In this document: in pieces, positions 57,993 through 64,000 of the stretch | Layout: the number at the start of each line of letters is the position of its first letter | How positions within the stretch are numbered: the first letter of the stretch is position 1 | Origin: CAZUXY01 sp964624235 | GTDB taxonomy: Bacteria > Spirochaetota > UBA4802 > UBA5368 | DNA: 64,000 nt | Direction: 5' to 3' | Assembly (NCBI GenBank): GCA_964624235.1 | Contig: CAZUXY010000015.1 | Span: 11,539-75,538, forward strand | The notes under the pieces: model-generated | What the model saw: only the letters and a program-made list of their open reading frames with translations | Told to the model about the DNA's origin: nothing | Database searches by the model: none | Program-made: the position numbers and the translations under genes

Positions 57993-58018
57993 GAGCCCAT
58001 AGCTTCGGCTATGGGCTC
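57993..58018. terminator. Strong hairpin in the HNH gene leader
   Basis: GAGCCCATAGC (57993-58003) pairs perfectly with GCTATGGGCTC (58008-58018). On the plus strand the loop is C(UUCG)G, an extra-stable tetraloop, but no T-run follows. On the minus strand a TTTATTTCT follows, towards the HNH start 34 bases away. It could end a minus-strand transcript, attenuate the HNH gene or simply be a stable RNA element. The rest of 57960-58339 shows no gene. Confidence 0.5.
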
Positions 58019-58339
58019 AAGTATCGTCCTTTATCGTGCCCGCTTTTGTGCGGTGATGGGCATTATGTTTTTCAGTTTTCATCAGCACCACTCTCTGCTG
58101 TTCAGAGAAATTGCGCTACTTGAATCAATTCCTTAAATTGATTAAATGAATTTTATAGACGGTAGAAATTTTCCACAGATTGTCAAGCGCATTTTGTAAT
58201 TTAAAAAATGAAATTCATTGATAAACAATCTTGTCCTGAAATATCGCAGTTGAGGATCAGGAATACAATTTAAATACTTGCAGATGAAGGTGTTTCCGCA
58301 ATAAATTTCATGCAGACTGCTTCACACGGAGGTACTGAT

Positions 58340-59173
58340 ATGAGCAATTGGATCTATAACGAACTCAGGCACTGCGGTGTCGATTATGCGGACGATTCCA
58401 GGGCCGCAACGTATGATTTATCCCATCGGAAGTTCAGGAACTATGAAAAAGAATTTCAGGGAATGATGTATTTCCTGTCGGCGGGGAATACTCATGATAT
58501 GACTGTGGTCGACCTTGGATGCGGTACGGGAGCCGTCTCGCTTCACGCCGCGAAGTATTTTAAGAGGGTATATGCGGTGGATGTTTCCGAAGCCATGATA
58601 CAACAGGCTTCGGAAAAAGCGGTTAAAGAAAAAATCAGCAATATTGAATTCATACGGTCGGGATTTTTAAGTTATGAACATGCGACAGGTGCGGCGGACC
58701 TGGTCATCACGAAAGCGGCGCTTCATCATCTTCCGGATTTCTGGAAACAGGTCGCGCTTTTGCGGATAAACCGTATGCTCAAGCCCTCAGGGGTATTGTA
58801 TATATTCGATGTTGTATTTCATTTTCATCCGGTGGAGTACATCACCAGGATTAATGACTGGATCAACGGTTATGAAGCCGTTGCGGGTAAGGAGTTTAAG
58901 GCCGAGGTCCAGACCCATATCAGGGACGAGTTCAGCACCTTCGGATGGATTATGGAGGGCATGCTGGCCAGGGCGGGTTTCACGGTGGAAAAAAGCAGAA
59001 CGGGGGATGGATTTATCAGTGAGTACCTGTGCAGGAAAACGAAATATGAAATGAAACCAGCTGGCATGATTGGGCATGACTGGAGGTCTGGTTACGCGTT
59101 TAGGTCAGGCAGCGGCGTCTTTTGGCGGACCTTACCGGAGAAACATGCCGTCAGGGACCGGCAATTGCCGTGA
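58340..59173 (+). CDS. Class I SAM-dependent methyltransferase
   Basis: A 277-residue methyltransferase starting at ATG 58340 with GGAGG eight bases upstream. Motif I is VVDLGCGTGAVSLHA, motif II includes VYAVDVSEAMIQQA, and the post-motifs are ADLVITKAALHHLPDF and LLRINRMLKPSGVLYIFD. The His-rich FDVVFHFHPVEYI may form the substrate pocket. The last ~45 residues are basic and unlike the fold. The substrate cannot be inferred. It stands 36 bases before the 4-hydroxybutyryl-CoA dehydratase relative. Confidence 0.85.
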   Translation: MSNWIYNELRHCGVDYADDSRAATYDLSHRKFRNYEKEFQGMMYFLSAGNTHDMTVVDLGCGTGAVSLHAAKYFKRVYAVDVSEAMIQQASEKAVKEKISNIEFIRSGFLSYEHATGAADLVITKAALHHLPDFWKQVALLRINRMLKPSGVLYIFDVVFHFHPVEYITRINDWINGYEAVAGKEFKAEVQTHIRDEFSTFGWIMEGMLARAGFTVEKSRTGDGFISEYLCRKTKYEMKPAGMIGHDWRSGYAFRSGSGVFWRTLPEKHAVRDRQLP

Positions 59174-59209
59174 AGGGTTTAACTAATAAAGTCGGGGTGA
59201 ACTCATGTT

Positions 59210-60658
59210 ATGAAAACACCGCAGGAATATATCGAAAGCCTCAGGAAACTTGACCTGGCAGTCTATATGTTCGGACGGAGGGTGAAGAATGTAGTGGATG
59301 ATCCGATCATCCGGCCCTCCTTGAACGCCGTAGCGATGACCTATGCGCTGGCGCATAATCCGAAATACGAAGACATAATGACCGCCGTATCGCATATCAC
59401 GGGCGGGAAGATCAACCGTTTCACCCACATTCATCAGAGTGTGGAAGACCTGGTGAAAAAGAGCAAGATGGGAAGACTGCTGGGTGCGCACACCGGATGC
59501 TGTTTTCAGCGATGCGTCGGTATGGACGCGCTTAACGCTTTGTCTATTACAACTTTTGATATAGACAAAAAACACGGGACTGAATACCACCGGCGGTTTT
59601 TGAAATATCTGGAATATGTGCAGGAAAATGATCTGGTGTGCGACGGCGCCATGACCGATCCGAAGGGCGACCGGTCGCTGCCGCCGCACAGGCAGCGCGA
59701 TCCTGATATGTACCTGAGAATCGTCGCAGAGAAAAACGGCGGGATTATTGTACGGGGAGCGAAGGCGCACCAGACCGGCGCCGTGAATTCCCACGAGGTG
59801 ATCGTAATGCCAACGGTGAGCATGAGCGCAGAAGACGCCGATTACGCGGTTTCGTTCGCCGTGCCGAGCGATACGCCGGGTATCACCTATATCATGGGCA
59901 GGCAGTCATGCGATACTCGTAAGCTGGAAAAGGGCAAAATGGACCTGGGAAACACCACCTTCGGCGGACATGAAGCCCTGATCGTGTTCGATGATGTATT
60001 TGTACCCGGGGATCGAATCTTCATGCTCAGGGAATACGGGTTTGCGGGCCGTCTGGTAGAACAGTTCGCCTCGTATCATCGGCAGAGCTACGCCTGCAAG
60101 GTCGGTGTGGGCGACGTACTCATCGGCGCCGCCCAGACGGCGGCTGAATACAACGGCGCCGACCGTGCGTCACATATCAGGGACAAGATAATCGAGATGA
60201 ACCACCTGAACGAAACGCTGTACTGCGGGTGTATCGCATGCGCTTCAGAGGGGCACAGAGAACCCAGCGGCACGTACTATGTCGACCCGCTGCTGGCCAA
60301 TGTGCACAAGCAGAACGTAACACGCTTCCCCTATGAAATCGCCCGGCTGGCGCAGGACATTGCCGGCGGCCTTATGGTAACCCTTCCGTCCGAGGATGAT
60401 TTCAAATCACCGGAGGTCGGAGGGCTTGTGGAAAAATATTTCAAGGGTACAGACGATGTTTCCACCGAAAATCGTATGCGTATTTTAAGGCTGATAGAAA
60501 ATATCACGCTCGGTTCAGCCGCCGTAGGATACCTAACCGAGTCCATGCACGGCGCGGGTTCACCTCAGGCGCAACGGATCATGATATCACGGCTGATCGA
60601 TTTGAAGGAAAAACAGAAGTTTTCCAAAAGACTGTGCGGGATCAGCGAAGGGGAATGA
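59210..60658 (+). CDS. 4-hydroxybutyryl-CoA dehydratase / vinylacetyl-CoA isomerase family
   Basis: A 482-residue flavin- and [4Fe-4S]-dependent enzyme related to AbfD, which dehydrates 4-hydroxybutyryl-CoA to crotonyl-CoA in fermentations. Visible are MTDPKGDRSLPPHRQRD and GAVNSHEVIVMPT near the FAD site. The cluster ligands are Cys98-x3-Cys102 (CFQRC) and His290/Cys296 (YHRQSYAC). From memory the clostridial enzyme has seven residues between that His and Cys, so this spacing of six is slightly shorter. The family also includes 4-hydroxyphenylacetate hydroxylase, but the Cys ligands exclude that. Oxygen-sensitive chemistry fits an anaerobe. Confidence 0.88.
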   Translation: MKTPQEYIESLRKLDLAVYMFGRRVKNVVDDPIIRPSLNAVAMTYALAHNPKYEDIMTAVSHITGGKINRFTHIHQSVEDLVKKSKMGRLLGAHTGCCFQRCVGMDALNALSITTFDIDKKHGTEYHRRFLKYLEYVQENDLVCDGAMTDPKGDRSLPPHRQRDPDMYLRIVAEKNGGIIVRGAKAHQTGAVNSHEVIVMPTVSMSAEDADYAVSFAVPSDTPGITYIMGRQSCDTRKLEKGKMDLGNTTFGGHEALIVFDDVFVPGDRIFMLREYGFAGRLVEQFASYHRQSYACKVGVGDVLIGAAQTAAEYNGADRASHIRDKIIEMNHLNETLYCGCIACASEGHREPSGTYYVDPLLANVHKQNVTRFPYEIARLAQDIAGGLMVTLPSEDDFKSPEVGGLVEKYFKGTDDVSTENRMRILRLIENITLGSAAVGYLTESMHGAGSPQAQRIMISRLIDLKEKQKFSKRLCGISEGE

Positions 60659-60796
60659 GGTTATCGACCCGCTTCCCTGTAAAATAAAGGAATATCATGG
60701 CCGGTGAAATATCTGCTTTTTACCTGAACGACCGGCGGGCAGCCCGGATACTCCGGCGAGCAGTGCGGTAATATCAGGAAATAAAATAACAGAGGG

Positions 60797-60910
60797 CTAT
60801 TCTCTACATGAGTTAATTGCGGGTATCGTATACGCCAGTTGGCCGCCGCACAAAGGGCAATACCGAAAACCCACGGGATTCGGGACGAGGGGAGAAAAGT
60901 GCGTGTACAT
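60797..60910 (-). CDS. Possible tiny zinc-knuckle protein
   Basis: A 37-codon frame from ATG 60910, preceded by GGGGAG at workable spacing. The product ends FRYCPLCGGQLAYTIPAINSC, a half zinc ribbon like the N-terminal tag of some Nudix enzymes. It may be a remnant or chance. The rest of 60659-60963 shows nothing else. Confidence 0.3.
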   Translation of the reverse strand: MYTHFSPLVPNPVGFRYCPLCGGQLAYTIPAINSCRE

Positions 60911-60963
60911 CGCTTTTGCTCCCCTTTTCCTGAAGACGCGCGTGATGGATTTTATGGCTTTGT

Positions 60964-61572
60964 TTATTTGCCGAACACCTTGTTTGCGTTGTCGGCCTGG
61001 TCTTTGCTGTACTGAGGGGGGACGGTCTTTCCCGCCAGCTTGTACGCGCCGAAGGCGTAGTTTTTGGCGTTGCGGCACAGGTCAATGGCGTTTTTTGTAT
61101 GAGGTGAACCGGCGGCCGACTGGGCGTCTTTCAGGTTCTGATGAGCCAGCCTGAGGTATTTTTCCACCTGCTTGTTGTCCACATGATCCACCAGGTCGGC
61201 GGCGACGTCATCTACGATTTTCTGGGTATGCGCGGTGTATTTCCGTGCGAGACTTTTATAAAGACTATGCTGCAGCTTCAGGTATTCATTGTACTGTTCT
61301 ATAGCCTCGGGAAACTTCGACTGTATAAATTTCACCTTTCCGAGTTTGACCGCCTTTTCAGCCCTGGCGTACTGTTCCAGGTCCGCGGCGTCTCCGAAGT
61401 TCCTGACCGGCACTTCCAGTACCTTGATCTCTTTTTCGCACTTTTCACGCAACTGGGTCGCGTCCGAAAGATTGCTGGCGACGGCGGGCAGGGATAGTAC
61501 CAGCACCGCCAGCATCAGGAACGCGGACAGGGCGCCGGTTGATGAATCTCTCTTTCTGAATTTACCTGACAT
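60964..61572 (-). CDS. Exported helical protein of unknown function
   Basis: A 202-residue protein from ATG 61572, which has GGAGGA upstream; a longer frame lacks that. Residues 1-34 are a signal peptide (LMLAVLVLSLPAVASN). The mature part is almost wholly helical, with many Lys, Ala, Gln and Tyr: EQYNEYLKLQHSLYKSLARK and VEKYLRLAHQNLKDAQSAAG. It looks like a TPR-like or coiled-coil periplasmic protein. The only cysteines are single ones. No family is recognised. It shares direction with the outer-membrane gene upstream. Confidence 0.75.
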   Translation of the reverse strand: MSGKFRKRDSSTGALSAFLMLAVLVLSLPAVASNLSDATQLREKCEKEIKVLEVPVRNFGDAADLEQYARAEKAVKLGKVKFIQSKFPEAIEQYNEYLKLQHSLYKSLARKYTAHTQKIVDDVAADLVDHVDNKQVEKYLRLAHQNLKDAQSAAGSPHTKNAIDLCRNAKNYAFGAYKLAGKTVPPQYSKDQADNANKVFGK

Positions 61573-61740
61573 TATATTTCCTCCGATCCGTTTTGTAAAA
61601 ATGCTCGCATTTCCGCGTGCACCTGTCAATACATATAGATGTACACTCAATCTACCCTAACTGGTAATGCATCCTCCGCAGGCCTATAAACGTTACCTTC
61701 GGGAAGGTATGCCGTCATGCCGGTACTGCAGGGGGAATCA

Positions 61741-62697
61741 TCATGGCGCCGAGCGGTAGGTCAATGCCAGCACCACGGACTTCATGCGCAGACCGTCCAG
61801 AAAGGTATCGTTGTAAAATCCCGATGACGATGAAAGTATCCCTCCCACCGAAAGGCTCACGGAGAGCCGTTTCTTAGAGATGAACGTGATGCACAGCCCC
61901 ACCAGGGATGCATTGACCGGGTCGATCTCGATGGTTTCCTGCGGTGTAAGTGGGAATGCCGAATCAGAAATTGTTGCTTTCAGTTCGGGTTTGTTGAAGC
62001 TACGGCAGTAGAGATAATAAGGGGTCAGCCGGAGAAAATTAAAAAGGTCATAGGATACGGCGATCCCCAGGGTTGCGCCGAAGAGCATACCGTCTCCTTC
62101 GACGTCAACCTGAAGGTTCCCGATTACAGGAACTGTGTAACCAATCTCAGGCAGTTTCACCGTGGCATCGTAGCGCTGTACAAATACACCGGCATATACC
62201 GGCACCGAAAGAGGTCCTTTGTTCGTCATCAGGTCGAATCCAATTCCTGTACATAATGAAAAGAGCGCATATTCCGCATCGGCCTTCACCTCTCCCGCCG
62301 TGTCTCCGTAGAGTTTTCCCTTTATACCGCCGTTCATGGAAAGCATCGCGGCGACACCGTACACCAGAAGACGGTCGTTCAACGCATAGCCTCCCCCCAG
62401 GGCCCCGGCCCAGCCGTAAAGGCCGTTTCCCTCTATATCGGGGTCCTCGAAGGGACGGTCCACCTGGAACCAGGCAGGAACGCCGTTGATCCTCCACTCC
62501 CCTGTACTGTAATGGGTCATGGGTACGAAAGAATCGGCGATAAGCGAAGAGGTCACGTTGATGATTCCTTTCACTGCGTGTTCCGTCGGGGCGGAGTTCC
62601 AGGCAGCCTGGGCAGAGAGCGGAACTGAAAGCAAAAGAGTAATCGTCATTATGGTAAGAATTCTTACTGTACAGGCCAATCGTCGTACGTGTTCCAT
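61741..62697 (-). CDS. Predicted outer-membrane beta-barrel protein
   Basis: A 318-residue exported protein starting at ATG 62697, with an AGGAG about 11 bases upstream. The signal peptide (~1-32) ends near SAQA/AW. The body alternates in short strands (GALGGGYALNDRLLVYGVAAML, FGATLGIAVSYDLF), with Tyr/Phe at strand ends, as in barrel porins. It closes with VVLALTYRSAP. The function is unknown. An in-frame extension upstream reads through a region more likely to be promoter and the divergent gene's start. Confidence 0.75.
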   Translation of the reverse strand: MEHVRRLACTVRILTIMTITLLLSVPLSAQAAWNSAPTEHAVKGIINVTSSLIADSFVPMTHYSTGEWRINGVPAWFQVDRPFEDPDIEGNGLYGWAGALGGGYALNDRLLVYGVAAMLSMNGGIKGKLYGDTAGEVKADAEYALFSLCTGIGFDLMTNKGPLSVPVYAGVFVQRYDATVKLPEIGYTVPVIGNLQVDVEGDGMLFGATLGIAVSYDLFNFLRLTPYYLYCRSFNKPELKATISDSAFPLTPQETIEIDPVNASLVGLCITFISKKRLSVSLSVGGILSSSSGFYNDTFLDGLRMKSVVLALTYRSAP

Positions 62698-62903
62698 TAT
62701 TCTCACACTCCTGTTGAACATGTCCCGAATACCCGCGGGTGTTTCGTAACTCCTGCCGGTTTTGTAGCTGAAACCTCTTGGGTCTGCAGGCATCCTCATT
62801 ACCATACCCGTAATTTGTTCCCTGTCTATAAAAAAATGGATTTCTGTCAACGCCACAGTATACTGGATAAAAGAAACTTTTGCGAAATCCGGAGGCTGCC
62901 GCA

Positions 62904-63362
62904 ATGCGCCTGCTCTATGAAAGGGAAATCAATGCCGCGGACATCGTCGTCTCTCCAAGACCGGTGTGGAAATGCAGCGCGTGCTCCGAGTACGGCCTGC
63001 GGCCCACCTGCCCTCCCCAGGCGCCCGGATGGCGCGAGGCCGCGGAGTGGACAAGGCGTTATTCAAAAGCCCTGCTGGTCAAGTTCGCGCTGGAAGACGG
63101 CGGTTTTGAAGAAGAAAAGCGCCAGGTGCTCCACTGGCTGCTGGCGCGTGAGAAGGAACTCTTCAGGGACCATCTTTACGTATTCGCCCTCTTCCCCGGA
63201 AGCTGTAACCTCTGCGGTGAATGCGCCTGTGTGAAGGGCCTGCCCTGTACGGACCGGACCCGGGTGCGCCCCTCTCTGGACGCCATCGGGATCGAGCTGG
63301 ACAGGCTGACAAGGATAGATTTCACCGAAAACGTGCTGCACGCGATGATATTCCTGGAATAA
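62904..63362 (+). CDS. DUF2284 family metal-binding protein
   Basis: A 152-residue Cys-rich protein from ATG 62904 with GGAGG eight bases upstream. Conserved groups are WKCSACSEYGLRPTCPPQAPGW and GSCNLCGECACVKGLPC with RPSLDAIGIEL, giving ten or so cysteines arranged to bind one or two Fe-S clusters. DUF2284 proteins are common in anaerobes and have no settled role. It is followed by an NfnA-like flavoprotein gene after about 120 bases. Confidence 0.85.
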   Translation: MRLLYEREINAADIVVSPRPVWKCSACSEYGLRPTCPPQAPGWREAAEWTRRYSKALLVKFALEDGGFEEEKRQVLHWLLAREKELFRDHLYVFALFPGSCNLCGECACVKGLPCTDRTRVRPSLDAIGIELDRLTRIDFTENVLHAMIFLE

Positions 63363-63369
63363 AAACTAT

Positions 63370-63399
63370 TGACATACCTGTCTGAAAAGAATTATTTTC
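63370..63399 (+). promoter_or_regulatory. Possible promoter of the NfnA-like gene
   Basis: TTGACA (63370-63375) is followed after 18 bases by TATTTT (63394-63399). The start codon of the next gene is about 80 bases on. Confidence 0.4.
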
Positions 63400-63480
63400 C
63401 TTCTGCCGGGTACGGACGGATGATCCATGGGCCAATACGGCCGTAGCGGCAACTACACTACTTAAATCCCGAGGTATCCC

Positions 63481-64000
63481 GTGCACCTTATCAAAAGCAA
63501 CGAGAAGATATCACCAAACGTGGGGAAGATGATCGTCGAGGCGCCCTACGTGGCCGAACACCGCAGGGCGGGACAGTTCATCATTCTGCGTATCGACGAA
63601 TACGGGGAGCGCATTCCCCTCACCATTGCCGGCTCAAGCCGTGACGACGGCACCATCATGCTCTATTACCAGATCGTCGGAAAAACCACCGAACACCTCT
63701 CTGAACTCAAGGCGGGTGATACTCTCAAAGATATCGCCGGCCCTCTGGGCCATCCCACCGAGATCAAAAACTACGGCACCGCCGTCTGCGTGGGGGGCGG
63801 CATCGGTGTGGCGCCCATATATCCCATAGCGACAGCCCTGGCGGAGGCCGGCAACAGGCTCATCACCGTGATCGGCGCCCGTAACAGGGAACTGCTCATT
63901 ATGGAAAAGGAACTCTCCGCAATTGGTGATAAACTTATCGTCTGCACCGACGACGGTTCGTACGGCCGCAAGGCCTTCGTGACCGAGGCATTGAAAGAGG
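63481..64000 (+). CDS. nfnA: Ferredoxin:NADP+ reductase small subunit (NfnA/SudB-like), N-terminal part
   Basis: The first 173 residues of an FAD- and NAD(P)-binding subunit of the dihydroorotate-dehydrogenase-electron-transfer type. It begins at GTG 63481 with GAGG upstream and runs past the window end. The FAD domain has AGQFIILRIDEYGERIPLTIAGS. The NAD domain opens with CVGGGIGVAPIYPIATAL and continues into VIGARNRELLIMEKEL. It would pair with a GltD-like large subunit (expected just outside) for electron bifurcation between ferredoxin, NADH and NADP, or sulfur reduction. Confidence 0.85.
   Translation, partial: MHLIKSNEKISPNVGKMIVEAPYVAEHRRAGQFIILRIDEYGERIPLTIAGSSRDDGTIMLYYQIVGKTTEHLSELKAGDTLKDIAGPLGHPTEIKNYGTAVCVGGGIGVAPIYPIATALAEAGNRLITVIGARNRELLIMEKELSAIGDKLIVCTDDGSYGRKAFVTEALKE

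Noticed and set aside
58150..58200. Promoter for a small minus-strand RNA (TTGACA with TATAAA)
   Set aside because: The spacing is about 23 bases, too long for a normal sigma70 promoter.
60797..61078. 93-codon minus-strand frame spanning the end of the exported helical protein gene
   Set aside because: The first part is a basic out-of-frame shadow of that gene. Only its last 37 codons, which have their own start, are worth listing as doubtful.
62073..62489. 138-codon plus-strand frame
   Set aside because: Antisense shadow of the outer-membrane protein gene, with an Arg/Pro/Ser-rich composition.
1..64000. CRISPR arrays, insertion sequences, prophage genes and toxin-antitoxin pairs
   Set aside because: I looked for regular repeats, transposase motifs and phage genes on both strands and saw none. 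The only repeat pair of note is the carrier-domain duplication.

Overview
The window is a 64 kb chromosomal segment of a diderm bacterium that appears to be anaerobic and is most probably a spirochaete. Envelope lipoproteins with lipoboxes, predicted outer-membrane barrels and a SurA-like chaperone indicate two membranes. Ferredoxin-linked enzymes support anaerobic metabolism: an FTR-type reductase, indolepyruvate:ferredoxin oxidoreductase, an NfnA-like flavoprotein, a 4-hydroxybutyryl-CoA dehydratase relative and an ADP-forming acyl-CoA synthetase subunit. The best lineage marker is a radical SAM protein that fits the 'spiro-SPASM' family, followed by SpsF- and SpsG-like genes. The assignment rests on protein patterns read by eye, not on a search.

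Layout. 1-4.5 kb (minus): ftsK (cut by the edge), uppP, ribonuclease J and dut, tightly packed, with a promoter ahead of dut. 4.6-15.3 kb: small accessory and housekeeping genes, including a RecA-like/XRE/cupin fusion, a TPR protein, tRNA-Val, galK, an M28 peptidase, an FTR-rubredoxin fusion with a glutaredoxin, two tandem paralogous secreted proteins behind an FNR-type palindrome, and tmRNA. 15.3-28.4 kb (minus): a lipid/polyketide locus of a Sfp-type phosphopantetheinyl transferase, a TetR regulator with an unusual N-terminal extension, and one 3,659-residue PUFA-synthase-like megasynthase (ER-ER-KS-KS'-AT-KS-ACP-ACP-KR-DH). 28.5-33.2 kb (minus): paaK, an ACT protein, iorA, iorB and a lipoprotein, an aryl-2-oxoacid oxidation operon. 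33.6-45.2 kb (mostly plus): ACD alpha subunit, chemotaxis receptor, GDPD (minus), cupin, phosphoglycolate phosphatase, a decayed gamma-carbonic-anhydrase pseudogene (minus), a glutamine amidotransferase, lon, a ComFB protein and an outer-membrane protein. 45.2-49 kb (minus): an acyltransferase/hydrolase fusion, a Nudix hydrolase and an RsbW-type sensor. 49.4-57.4 kb (plus): citramalate synthase, SurA-like PPIase, spiro-SPASM, SpsF- and SpsG-like proteins, aconitase. 57.4-64 kb: HNH nuclease, methyltransferase, 4-hydroxybutyryl-CoA dehydratase relative, two envelope proteins, a DUF2284 protein and the start of nfnA.

How it fits together. The megasynthase carries condensation, transfer, reduction, dehydration and two candidate flavin enoyl-reductase domains in one chain. 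The adjacent PPTase would charge its two carrier domains, and the TetR protein probably controls its own promoter and, by read-through, the synthase. Both carrier domains have Thr where the phosphopantetheine Ser is expected, and the second KS has lost its catalytic histidines. This locus is the strongest candidate for an undescribed system. The neighbouring iorAB-paaK operon could supply aryl-CoA, but a link to the synthase is only a hypothesis.
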